A stretch of DNA of 64,000 nt from Lunularia cruciata (taxonomy: Eukaryota; Streptophyta; Marchantiopsida; Lunulariales; Lunulariaceae), in NCBI GenBank assembly GCA_948567375.1, contig OX419758.1, positions 11,971,001-12,035,000 of the forward strand, written 5' to 3'. The notes beneath the pieces are model-generated. The model was not told the DNA's origin, did not search any database, and saw nothing but the letters and a program-made list of their open reading frames with translations. Position numbers and translations under genes: made by a program. This document shows, piece after piece, positions 34,000-44,659 of the stretch; the first letter of the stretch is position 1, and each line of letters starts with the position of its first letter.

Positions 34000-34110
34000 T
34001 ACAAATCTTGGAAGTGGAAGAATACAAAGTCAAATTCAAAATTGGGTATCAAAGCAATATGAATGTCTGCATCGACAGAACAACGGGAAGAGAGAGTTCA
34101 AAGATGAGCA

Positions 34111-35757
34111 TTGGAGTGTGAAGAAGACAAACGTCTGAAAGTTCCATCCACTTTTGATGAAACCAAACGAGAGGCGTTGGACTTTCAACTCCTTCACAAA
34201 GTGCAAGAAGCCTTGCGAGAACTTGACCACAAGAAACGTGAAGGTGGTTGGCAAGGCTACTTTGCAGCTCCTTCTTTGTCCAAGAAGAAGAAAGATTCAA
34301 GTGGCCAGACATATGCATTACGACCTAGTACACCGACTTCCCCTAGAGCTGTAAAGGAAGTCGCATCTTTAAAGAACTTTGTTCGAGAAAAGACAGCACA
34401 GACACCAATGGAAGAAGAGTGTCAACATCTTCTATGAACGATTCCTCAATTGTCCCAAAGGAATCTTGAAGAACACATCGAAGGTGTTGAGCCTGAGTCT
34501 TCCAACTGGGTTGAAGTCAACACCCTCATAGAAGAAATTGTCGAAGAAGACCCTACCTTGAGTTTGACAAATTGGAATCCCTGGGCTGACAACACGGCGT
34601 CAATTCCAACTAATTCCTTGGTTCCGTCAAGTTCAAATCTACCCCAGCTGATCCCAACACATCGAACAATGACTTTGTTGCCTGTCACCCATCATGCCTA
34701 TCAAAAGTATAAGGGGACAGAACAAAACAAAGACCTCAATGAATTCATCAAAGAATTCGAAGTCATCTCCTTTGCTAATAAGGAGCATGACTTGGCGGAT
34801 TGACTGCAAGTTTTCCCAAGTCTACTCCAAAAGAAAGCTCGGAGCTGTTACACCCATGTGACCCAGAAGGGGTTCGTACTGGCAGATTAGGTAGACTTGA
34901 GAAACAACTTTGTGGAATGATTCTGGGAGGTTAATTACGATACAAGTGTCTTTGCGGCACTCAATGATTTAGACCGAGGCAAGAAGGAGAAGTTAAGAGA
35001 CTACTGTGAGTGGTTCATGGCACTCTTGAACCGAGTTCCAAAGCAATCGGGGGTGGTGGGTTACTCCGATGCCCAAGCCATTACCTAGTTCCTGGGAGGA
35101 CTTTCACCAGAAATTTGAATCTCTACAAGGGAGAGGAATGTAACTTCCCTTGACAAGGTACTCAAACATGTCGCCCGCTACAAGGCAGCTCACTCTCACT
35201 CTGCCAGCAACCAAAGAAATCGGGAGAAGAAAGGCAAGAAGCCCAGAAGGAGAGCTTCTCGCAGTACATCCCCTTCTTTGGAGGAATCCTCCACATCTTT
35301 GAGCTCTTCTTCGGAATCCAAAGAAGAATCAAAGCCAGGATGAGTAAGAATACATGGGAGTAAGAAACCAGTGACTCCTCCAGCAAAGAGTGTACATAAG
35401 GCGGATACCAAGCTGGATGCCCTCATCAAGGAGTTTTTGGATTTTAAGATCCAGATGATTGGGGCTAAAGATAGAAGGAAGGCCACAACATTTGGTAGAT
35501 CAAATGTATGGTGCACTGCATGTGGCAAGTCGGGTCATGAAAACACGGAATGCAATACTCATAATGCATTCCTGGTGCAACAAATTGATTGGGTTCTGGG
35601 ATGGAACCAAGAAGAGGAAGAAGAGGCTGTGTACCAAACCCAAGAGGTACAGCCTCAGGCGAGCACATTGTATCAAGGTCCGAGGTACGGACCAAGGGAG
35701 TATAACCCCAATGCTCCTCCACAAAGACCACCAATGAGCAACCAAAATCGACCTTAG
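34111..35757 (+). pseudogene. F2 gag with zinc knuckle
   Basis: Fragmented gag. HHAYQKYKGTEQNKDLNEFI is followed by FPSLLQKKARSCY, FWEVNYDTS, LRDYCEWFMALLNRVP and FLGGLSPEI, matching the retrotransposon gag helical domain (34,670-35,120). Stops at 34,801-34,803 and several later sites break it. CTACGKSGHENTEC (C-x2-C-x4-H-x4-C) is at about 35,515-35,556. A Ser/Glu-rich acidic stretch lies before it. Confidence 0.78.
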
Positions 35758-37325
35758 AATGTTGCACCCGGAGCATGCTTCAATTGCGGCTCGATGGGAC
35801 ATTGGTCTCCAAACTGTCCAGAGCCAAGAAGGCAAATCAGGTACATTCCCATGTGTGGAAATTGTAAAGGATCGGGCTATACGGGCAACCAATGCCCTCA
35901 CCCACCGAACTTGAAGCCGCTTGTAAAATATGTACAGACCCCCGCTGAGCATACAGCGATTCAGGCAAAGGGGGATACCAATGTAAATTGCATCATGCTT
36001 GAGGAGGAGAGACCTCAAGAAGGAAGTCCGGCCTTGGAAGGGGAATGGCCGGATCTTGAAATTTTGAAGGTTGAGACACGCGCAAGTAAGAAGAAGTGTG
36101 ATCCCAAAGAACTGAGTACGACCTCGTCATTTTCTAGAAAGGCAAAGAGATTGCACCCAAAGGCAATTCTTTTTGCCAAGGAGGAAAAGATCCTCTCTAA
36201 AGCCAAAGCTAAAGCCTTGCAGAAAGAACTTAAGGAGGCGCTACTCAGAACTCGGGAACTGAGTTTGGAGGAGGAGACAAAGACAAAGCCTCTCGTTTTT
36301 CTGGCGGACATCCAATCCGAAGTAAAGGGTCTGATTCAAGCCAAGGTGTGCCAACCCAAGGAACCTCGGGTTAAGGCCACTAGCAATCCCGTCATCATCT
36401 TAAAACGTCCTGAAGTCAAAATGGAACATGGAGAGACTTTGAACCCAAAGCCAAAGGCGAAGACAGTCAAATTGGGAGGAGTACCCCAATGCAATATTGA
36501 AGCGGATTTGGCAGCCACAAATGGCAACATTACATTCAAGCAATTGTGGGAAGACAATAAGTTCTACAAGAAGCAATTGAATTCGGCCCTTAAGAAGTTA
36601 AGGTCAATGTCAAATAAGGACCTGCCCGCTATTTATCATATTGAACAAGACGATCTGGGATCTCCCAAGGTTGATGCGGAGATTGCAGGGTGCATGATCA
36701 CATCGATACCCATTGATTCGGGTTCTGGTGTGAATGTCATGACCAAGGATATTGCAAATCGACTAGGGTATCATATGTTTGAGCCAACACCTCGAGTTTT
36801 GAAATTTGCAGACCAAACCAAGAGACGGCCTTTGGGCATGCTGTCAAACATTACCACAATCATTGGAGGGGGGCCTTTCAAGTTGAATTACATTATGTTG
36901 CGACCAATGACTAAGACTGGTTACCCTCTGTTGATTGGAAGACCTTGGTTGTACAATGCCCAAGTTGTGGTGGATTGGCATCAGCAGAAGTTACAATTCA
37001 AGGACATTTTGTCCAAAGATCAAAAGCTGGTGACTGTGAATTGGACGAAAGTTCCACATCTCAGGGAAACTAGTTCGTCAGAAGAGGAGGATGAATCCAA
37101 AGACTCATTGTCTTTGTCCTCAGACGAATTCAAAGACAAATTCCAAGTCAATTACTTGGAATGCTACGAGGTGGATGTTGAAGACAAAGATCCATATGAC
37201 CTCACCTCGAGTGAACCTGACTTGGAGGAAGGGGGTTTGATGGAAGCTCACCTTGGGTTAAGCCGAGTAAGCCATGTTGAAGGAGTCATCAACCCTGATG
37301 ACTGTCAAGATGTTGTTTTGACCCT
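35758..37325 (+). pseudogene. F2 gag C-terminus and aspartic protease, truncated at a junction
   Basis: It contains CFNCGSMGHWSPNC and then CGNCKGSGYTGNQC, where the His is Tyr. A long Lys/Glu-rich linker follows, then the retropepsin core IPIDSGSGVNVMTKDIANRL near 36,710 with the D-S-G triad intact, and YPLLIGRPWLYNAQVVVDW downstream. The open stretch 35,794-37,365 is the longest of F2. Homology switches to F3 sequence at about 37,325, so RT and integrase of F2 are missing. Confidence 0.8.
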
Positions 37326-37797
37326 AAGACTCCAAGGAAGAAGTTGGGGATGGAGGATTTCTTGATTTCAAAGCAACAATGGAACTACAATGTGTTGGAG
37401 GATGTTGGTAGTCACAAGGCTAACATCACAGTGGACCAATTGATTGCTTTGAACCCTACCTTGAGAAAGGAGCTTAGAGGTGGTTTGAGTTCTACAAGGA
37501 GCAAGAGGAAGAAGAAGGCAAAAGCTCTAGTATCAATGGGGGTGGTGGATGCCAAGCCAGCACCATGGGAGGCTTGTGAATATACCTCCAAGATTGATGT
37601 GAGAGTGAATGGTGATAACATCAAGGATGCACTTGTTGATGGAGGATCAACAGTGAATGCCATGTCAAAAAGGTTGATGAAGAAGTAGGGTATGATACTC
37701 TCAAGACCTTCATTATTTGTGGTGAGCATGGCAAACAAGTAACAAGTTTGACCAGTAGGGGTGATGGATAAAGTGGTAGTTTCAGTTATGGGAGTTT
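37325..37797 (+). pseudogene. F3 copy A protease, first part
   Basis: It carries DFLISKQQWNYNVLEDVGSH and a Lys-rich segment, then the protease core KDALVDGGSTVNAMSKRLMKK. The triad reads D-G-G rather than D-[ST]-G, as in the other F3 copies. A TAG at 37,686-37,688 (TTG in copy B) ends the frame. The solo LTR interrupts the sequence at 37,798. Confidence 0.78.
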
Positions 37798-38504
37798 TGT
37801 AACACCCATTTGTGCATGTGTGTGGTATTGTGATATTTAGCTTGGTATTACAAGTACTTAAGAGATATTATTTATATAGAGATAAAGGATGGTTCTATAT
37901 TAGTCATGGTTAGCAAAAGTTAGTCAAAGCTAAGATAGACGGGACCTCACTTTAGAGGAAGTAGAAAAGATGAGCACCATTATTTTGGATTTTAGTGTGT
38001 TGACTTGGTATTATTCCTAAGTGTTTGGCTTTGAGGAAAGAGTTGAGAACTCTTGGGCCCACAAGCCTTTTTGTTTTGGATTCTTCTTTAGTCCAAGGAT
38101 AGCCCATGTGAAGGAATCCTTGACTTAGTAGTTGGGTCAAGATAAGACCACATGCTTGGGGGAATATGCCCATGTGAATGGATATTCCTTTCTACTTTTT
38201 GACTTTACTTGAATTTAAGTCTAAATAATTTAAGTCTAGTAATTTGAGTGACTCCAGTAATAAGTTAATTTGGTACGTAACTATTTCACAAGTATATAAA
38301 CAAAGGGTGAGGAAGTGCTCATCATCCTTTCATTTGCAACTATCTCTCTCTCATAGATTTCTCTAGTGAGTAATGTCTTGAATCTTGGAGTGTTAGCCTT
38401 GGAGGAGTATGATGGAGTTGGGGCTCCTTGCCTTCTTAGTCCATGGTGCGCTACTATAATAGCCATCAGAGGTTCATCCTGAGTGAGAGACAGGCCGGCT
38501 CACA
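37798..38504 (+). repeat. Solo LTR of F3 (707 bp) inserted in F3 copy A
   Basis: TGTAACACCC ... CCGGCTCACA matches the LTRs of copies B and C. Copy B is uninterrupted at this site (gttatgggagttcaaaatctcatgac). The flanks GTTT and GTTC look like a 4-bp target duplication with one later change. Short frames inside the LTR are not genes. Confidence 0.88.
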
Positions 38505-40867
38505 GTTCAAAACTCATGACTTTCCAAGTCTTGAAGGATTCAAGCTATGACTTACTTCTTGGGAGGCCATGGTTAAGAGCAGCACGCACAACTGATCGAT
38601 GGCACAAAGGGTACTTGAGGATGAGGCCATCAAACCATAGAGTCACAGTTCATGTGACTAACACCACCAACACTTCATATTTAGATACACCATCTTTGAT
38701 TATTGGGAATCAGATTCTGAAAAAGGAGCTTCAGGTGTGGACACAAGCATAGAAGAGGAGACTTCCATGAAGGAGGATGAATCTGAATCAGATTTAGATA
38801 TGTATCCTTTGTGTGCTATGGATTTTGCACCTAAGCCAAAGGTTTTGAAGGACCCAGATAAATCACCATTGACACTTGAGGAGGTAGAGAGAAGGTTAGC
38901 TACCCTCAAGTATGGCCCAAATGTTACCAAGGAGGAGAAAGTGAGATTTGAGGAGATTTTCCGCAAGTTCATCCATGTTTTTGCTTTCAGTTACAAGGAT
39001 TTGAAGGAAGTCACCTTGGAGGAGCACAAGATAGAGGTGGAATCACATGCAAGACCAATCCGCCAAAAGCAACATTGCATTAAGCCGCCAATATCTTTGG
39101 TTGTGAAGGAGGAGATTGATAAGCTCAAGGAGGCTGGATTTATCTTTGAGGTAGAGAATTAAGAATGGGTGTCTCCAATTATCATTATGAAAAAAAGAAT
39201 GGCAAGTTTTGGGTATGTGTGGATTACACGAAGCTCGATGTTGTTACCAAGAAGAACTACTACCCATTGCCATTCGTTGATGAGATCTTGGAGGAGGTTG
39301 CAGGTCATGAGAGGTATAGTTTTGGAGATGGTTATAGTGGATATAACCAAATCAAGATTGCACTAGAGCATCAATTACTCACCATGTTCACCACACCTTG
39401 GGGAACTTATGCTTTCAAGGTCATGCCTTTTGGGCTTTGCAATTCTCTACCCACATTCCAATGGTTCATGAACAAGGTATTTGAACCTTTCATTGGGAAA
39501 TTTGTGAGAGACTTCATTGATGACTTTTGTGTCTATGGGAGCAAGGATGAGCACTTTGAGCACCTAATTAAGCTCTTGCAATGCTTGGATGAGGCCAATG
39601 CATCACTTAACGCAGAGAAGTGGATTTTTGGATGTGAACAAGGTCTACTTTTAGGGCACATCATCTCCAAGGGCGGAATAGCCGTTGATCTTGAGAAGGT
39701 GAGGAAAATCTCAGACCTTCCATTCCCTTCAAGCTTGACAAAGTTACGCCAATTCTTGGGGATGGTTGGATACTATAAGAGGTTCATCTTCTCATTTCTC
39801 AACAAGGCTTATGCATTGACCATCTACATAAAGAAGGGTGTAGATTACATGGTGATTTTGGAGTACAAGGAGGCTCTCAAAGCTTTTGAGGAGTTAAAGC
39901 AATCCTTTGTTGTAGCTCCAATTCTTGCTTAACCTGATTGGAGTAAGCCTTTCATCCTCTACAATAATCCTTCTAATGTAGCTATAGGATGTACTCTTAG
40001 TCAATAAGACCAAGATGGGCATGATCATCCAATAGCTTATGCTAGTAGGCAGATGGTTTCAGTAGAAAAGAACAACTTTGTCACGGAGAGAGAAGGGTTG
40101 GCAGTGATCTTTGGTCTCAAGAAGTTTAGACACTACTTGATTGGAGGGAAAGCCACCATTGTCATAGATCACAAGGCTTTGAAGTACGTCTTCCACAAGC
40201 CTAATGTTGAAGGGAGACTAGTAAGGCGGATGATACTCTTGTCTGAGTATGACTACACCATTGAGGATAGGCCAAGAAAGAAACATGCAAATACTGATTT
40301 GTTATCAAGAGCCTATGATCATGATGGAGATGAGCCAATGGATGATTCCTTCCCGGATGAGGAGCTCATAACAATCTCAGTCACTCAAGAGGTTCCAATG
40401 GAGTACAAGGAGATTGTGGATTTTGTGACAAGAGGTAACTATCCAGAAGGGATTCATGTTAGGGAGAGGAAGGCCCTTGCAGCAAGATCTAGACCTTACA
40501 CAATGGTGGAGGATATTCTTTTTCACCAAGGAGCAGATGGTCTACTTCAAAGAGCAGTGGGTAAGGAAGAGTCTAACCTACTCATAAAGGAGTTTCATGG
40601 AGGTTTAGTATGTGGAGGACACTTTGCAAGAAAGGTGATTGCTTTCAAGATTCTAGATGTAGGTTACCATTGGAGAGGGATTTTCAAGGATTGTCTTGAT
40701 TATTGCAAAACTTGTCATGTTTGTCAAGCTTTTGATAGAAGGTCTACATCCATTCCACCACTTAGATCAATTCCATTGCTAGGACCTTTTGAGAAGTGGG
40801 GAATTGATTTTGTAGGTCCTCTCAATAGAACCCGAAAGGAACAATCGGTACATTGTGGTAGTTACTG
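38505..40867 (+). pseudogene. F3 copy A protease end, reverse transcriptase, RNase H, integrase zinc finger
   Basis: The protease continues with SYDLLLGRPWLRAARTTDRW. An acidic linker is followed by RT: EEIDKLKEAGFIFEVEN, YSGYNQIKIA, FGLCNSLPTFQ and the catalytic FIDDFCVYG. RNase H has NNFVTEREGLAVIFGL and DHKALKYVF. The integrase zinc finger includes CKTCHVCQAF, then WGIDFVGPLNRT. Stops relative to copy B fall near 39,160, 39,930 and 40,005, and there is a frameshift near 40,845. Confidence 0.82.
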
Positions 40868-41670
40868 ATTACCTTACCAAGTGGGTTGAGGCTAGACCAT
40901 TGAGGGACAAGAATGAAGATGAAGTGGGTAGATTTCTTTATGAACGCATTATCACTAGGTTTGGATGCCCTTTGGAGTTGGTTTCTGATAGAGGAGGAGA
41001 GTTCACAAGAAGCATTACTACAGCCATGCTGCGACATTTCTCTATCACACATAGAGTAACTACATCCTATAAGCCAAATTCCAATGGCTTGGCAGAGAGA
41101 ACCAATCAGACCTTGTGCATGATGTTGGCGAAAGATGCAGAAATGGAGGGGGCTAAACATCATTGGGACAAGAGAATTCATGCAGTTTTGTGGGAGTATA
41201 GGACAACCATGAAAACTTTCACCGGATATTCTCCATTTCAATTGGTGTATGGTATTGAGTCTACCTTACCTATTCACTTTGATCTTCCTACCTTCCAAAG
41301 CATTCATAGGAGATTGAAGAAAGCACAAGGAGGTGATGCAGAGAAGTCAATGAAGGATCAACTCATGGACTTGGAAGAGGCAAGAGCAGTTGCTATGGTT
41401 CGAGTGGAGCAAGCCCAAAGGAAACAAAAGGAGAGCTATGAAAAGAGGCAAGGCAAAAAGAAGGTGGAGCCTTTCAAAGAAGGTGATTGGGTAATTTTGT
41501 TTGATTCCATTTGATTCAAGAGAGTGCAAAAGAAGTTTTTGCCTAAGTACTTTGGACCTTTCATAGTGGAGATGGTGTGGAGCAATTACACCTATGATCT
41601 CAAGGAGTTGGGAGGAAGACACTTTCATAGGATTAACCATGATAAGTTGAAGATGTATCATAGAAGGTAG
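40855..41670 (+). pseudogene. F3 copy A integrase core and C-terminus
   Basis: It carries TDYLTKWVEARPLRDK, SDRGGEFTRS and NGLAERTNQT, the D and E of the DDE core, followed by WEYRTTMKTFTGYSPFQLVY. The C-terminal domain KKFLPKYFGPFIVE comes after a TGA at 41,512-41,514. No chromodomain follows it. Confidence 0.82.
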
Positions 41671-41720
41671 AGAGACTTTCACTTTGAGGACAAAGTGAAA
41701 ACTTAGTCCGGGGGTAAATG

Positions 41721-42459
41721 TGTAATACTCCAAGGAGAAGAGAAGAGAGAAAACACAGATTGCACTCTCAAACATTCAATGCCCCAAGGGAGCACCTTCT
41801 CTTTATTATATAGACAAAGAGGATCTCCTCCAAGGAAGCTCCACCATAGGATTAGGGACACAGATAGGTGACATGTTAGCAAGCTCCACCCTTGGATTAC
41901 TTACTTGGATGGGTGACATGTCTGGTCTAGGTCCTATCTGGTTGGTCAAACAAGCTTTGACCGGAGGGAATCTTTTAGGGAATCCTCCTGTAGGAATCTC
42001 AGAATCACATGAGTAAGGTACCATTGGAAAGCTCTTGACAAGACAAAGCAGGGGGGAGGGAAGCCCAACCTTTCCTTTATTAGGGGGGGAATCTGCACAT
42101 TTTCGAGGCCTAATTCATCCGTTTAGGCCTCCGAAATTGCCTTCAAAGATTTCAGGCATATTTTGGTTCCTACTCTATTAGTAGAAGTCCCCTTTTGGTG
42201 ATACCTCTTTCTGATCTGTTTAGTCCATCATGTGTAACATCCTTCCAGATGTTACCAAACCAATTCTCACCTTTAAATCATATGTCTAGCTATTGGTTCT
42301 AAGGTTCTCAAGTCTATTCCGATTTCTGCCCTATTAGTAGAAGTACTCTTTTGGTGATACTTCTATCTGATCTATTTTGACCATCATGTATAACATCATT
42401 CCAGATGTTACCAAACCGAATTTCACATCTAGATCATATGGCTAACCCTTGGTATTACA
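41721..42459 (-). repeat. F4 3' LTR (739 bp)
   Basis: On the plus strand it reads TGTAATACTCC ... TTGGTATTACA, with TGTAATAC/GTATTACA inverted ends. It contains two ~144-bp direct repeats (about 42,165-42,305 and 42,310-42,450) sharing tattagtagaagt and cttccagatgttaccaaacc variants. It is next to a strong polypurine tract. Confidence 0.8.
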
Positions 42460-42475
42460 GACCTCCCTCCTTTTA
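42460..42475 (-). promoter_or_regulatory. F4 polypurine tract
   Basis: In element orientation the sequence reads AAAAGGAGGGAGGTC directly before the LTR, a typical plus-strand primer site. Confidence 0.8.
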
Positions 42476-43928
42476 AGACGCAACGTCCTCGTTGTGCAAT
42501 TGTTGCTCAAATGCTTGCACCAATACCGGTGCATGTGCCAAATTGGCTGCGGGTTCCCAGGTTGCTTCATAGAGGGGGTAGCCTTTCCATTGTACTAGAT
42601 ATTCCACCCGCGGATGGCGAGTACCACGGATGTGCTTTTGGAGAATCCGCTCCACTTCATATTCCTATGTGCCATCAATGAGTGTCGGACAAGGTCGAAT
42701 GTCTTGTGTGGAAGGACCTTGGCCTGATCGGGAAGCATATCTGCGTAGTAGGGAGACATGGAACACTGGATGGATCTTCATGTATGGTGGTAGCTCAAGG
42801 TGATAGGCCACAGCGCCGATGCGACAAAGAATCAAGAAAGGCCCAATAAAACGAGGTCTGAGCTTACGAGATCCAACTAATGTGAGGTTGGTTGTTGATA
42901 GCCACACTTGATCCCCAACATTGAACTCCATGTGCCGATGGTGTGCATCAGCATACTGCTTTTGTCAAGTTTGTGCAATTTGTAACTTGTACTTAGCGCT
43001 CTCCACACCTTGTTGGATTCTAGAAACAAATGTGTTGACTGCATCAACCTTGGTAGTCACTGGACGGATCTTTATCAAGCTAGAAGGTGTGAAGGGATGC
43101 TCACCATACATGAGGAAGAACGGAGTGACCTGAGTGGACGCATTCACTGAATTGTTGTAAGCAAATTCCACCAACAGTAATAGGATGTCCCACCTCTCTT
43201 GCTCTTCAAAGGTGAAGCCGCGTAACATGTCTTCAATCGTGCGATTAGCCCTCTTTGTTTGGCCATCTGTTTGTGGGTGGTAAGCTGTGGACATGGCCAA
43301 CTTGGTTTTGAAGAAACCAAAGAGTGTTTGCCAAAACAAACTGGTGAATTGGGCGCCTCTATTGGTGATGAGTACTCTAGACAAGCCATGGTGAGCAAAG
43401 ACTGCATCTAGTCTGCATCTAGCAAAGAAAGCATACTCACTTGTTCCCAACGTTGGGTAGGAGTGGGGAGAGGTTGAAGGAGCCCTGCAAGAGCTTGATT
43501 AGAAGCTTTGTTCTGTTGACAAAGTAGGCAGCTAAGCACATAGTCCATCACGTCGTTGCTCATCTTGGGCCAATAGTAATGGCGCTTGACTGCATCCAAG
43601 GTCTTGTCCACTCCGACATGAGCTACAATGGCCGAATCATGACATTCCGCTAGAATGGTGGTGCGTAATTTTGGGACATTTGGGATCCATAATCTGCCAT
43701 CCCGAAAGGTGAGTCCTTGGGTGCTGGTTACACATTTGGACGATTGCGCTTCGACAATCTATGGATCAGTTTTTGTAGCAACTAGAATCTCTTGCCAGAA
43801 TTCAGGGTTAATCTTAACCTCTGCCACCAAGTTGTTGGCCATTGGCATGCGGGTGAACGCATCTGCAAGTTGCTTCTTACCTTCCACGTAGGTGATTGTC
43901 ATATTGAAGCGTTGTCGCCACTCTGCCC
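42473..43928 (-). pseudogene. F4 integrase and chromodomain (3' part of pol)
   Basis: Reading leftwards: RNase H end (EWRQRFNMTITYVEGKKQLA, DAFTRMP), integrase zinc finger (HYYWP, CLLCQQNK), core (NRGAQFTS, AYHPQTDGQTKRANR), then the C-terminal GPF domain (RPRFIGPFLI, IHPVFHVSLLRRY). The chromodomain follows: RHPRVEYLVQWKGYPLYEAT, then WEPAANLAHAP near 42,500-42,640. The aromatic cage residues look intact, unlike F5. The frame is broken near 43,408-43,450 and at about 42,664, 42,965 and 43,760. Confidence 0.85.
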
Positions 43929-44620
43929 TATGAGCCGGCCTGTCTCTCACTCAGGATGAACCTCTGATGGCTATTATGGTACCGCACCATGGACTAAGAA
44001 GGCAAGGAACCCCAACTCCATCATACTCCTCCAAGGCTAACACTCCAAGACTCAAGACATTGCTCACTAGAGAACTCTATGAGAGAGAGATAGTTGCAAA
44101 TGAAAGGATGATGAGTACCTCCTCACCCCTTGTTTATATACTTGTGAAATAGTTACGTACCAAAGTTACTAATTACCGTAGTAACTCAAGTTACTAGACT
44201 AAAAGTCAAGTAAAGTCAAAAAGTAGAAAGGAATATCCATTCACATGGGCATATTCCCCTAAGCATGTGGTCTTATCTTGACCCAACCACTAAGTCAAGG
44301 ATTCCTTCACATGGGCTATCCTTGGACTAAAGAAGAATCCAAAACAAAAAGGCTTGCGGGCCCAAGAGTTCTCAACTCTTTCCTCAAAGCCAAACACCTA
44401 GGAATAATACCAAGTCAACACACTAAAATCCAAAATAGTGGTGCTCATCTTTTCTACTTCCACTAAAGTAAGGTCCCATCTATCTTAGCTATGACTAACT
44501 TTAGCTAACCATGACTAATATAGAACCATCCTTTATCTCTATATAAATAATATCTCTTAAGTACTTGTAATACGAAGCTAAATATCACAATACCACACAC
44601 ATGCACAAATGGGTGTTACA
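43929..44620 (-). repeat. F3 copy B, 3' LTR (692 bp)
   Basis: On the plus strand it starts TATGAGCC (TGTGAGCC in the partner) and ends GGGTGTTACA. The neighbouring inner sequence in element orientation, cttagtccaggggtaaa, is the probable polypurine tract (44,621-44,640). A frame of about 60 codons recurs in every LTR copy and is not a gene. Confidence 0.9.
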
Positions 44621-44659
44621 TTTACCCCTGGACTAAGTTTTCACTTTGTCCTCAAAGTG

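Larger units (their letters stand above)
37325..41720 (+). mobile_element. F3 copy A: gypsy element, 5'-truncated, interrupted by a solo LTR
   Basis: It is homologous to F3 copies B and C on the opposite strand. It starts abruptly at the coding sequence for KTPRKKLGMEDFL and runs through protease, RT, RNase H and integrase to the polypurine stretch cttagtccgggggtaaatg. There it meets the LTR of F4, so its own 3' LTR is not present. Many unique stops show it is the oldest F3 copy here. Confidence 0.85.

Noticed and set aside
43967-44152. A recurrent ~60-codon frame (MAIMVPHHGLRR...) present at 43,967, 51,109, 53,242 and in reverse at 38,281
   Set aside because: It lies within the F3 LTR in every case, so it is repeated with the LTR; no sign of coding.
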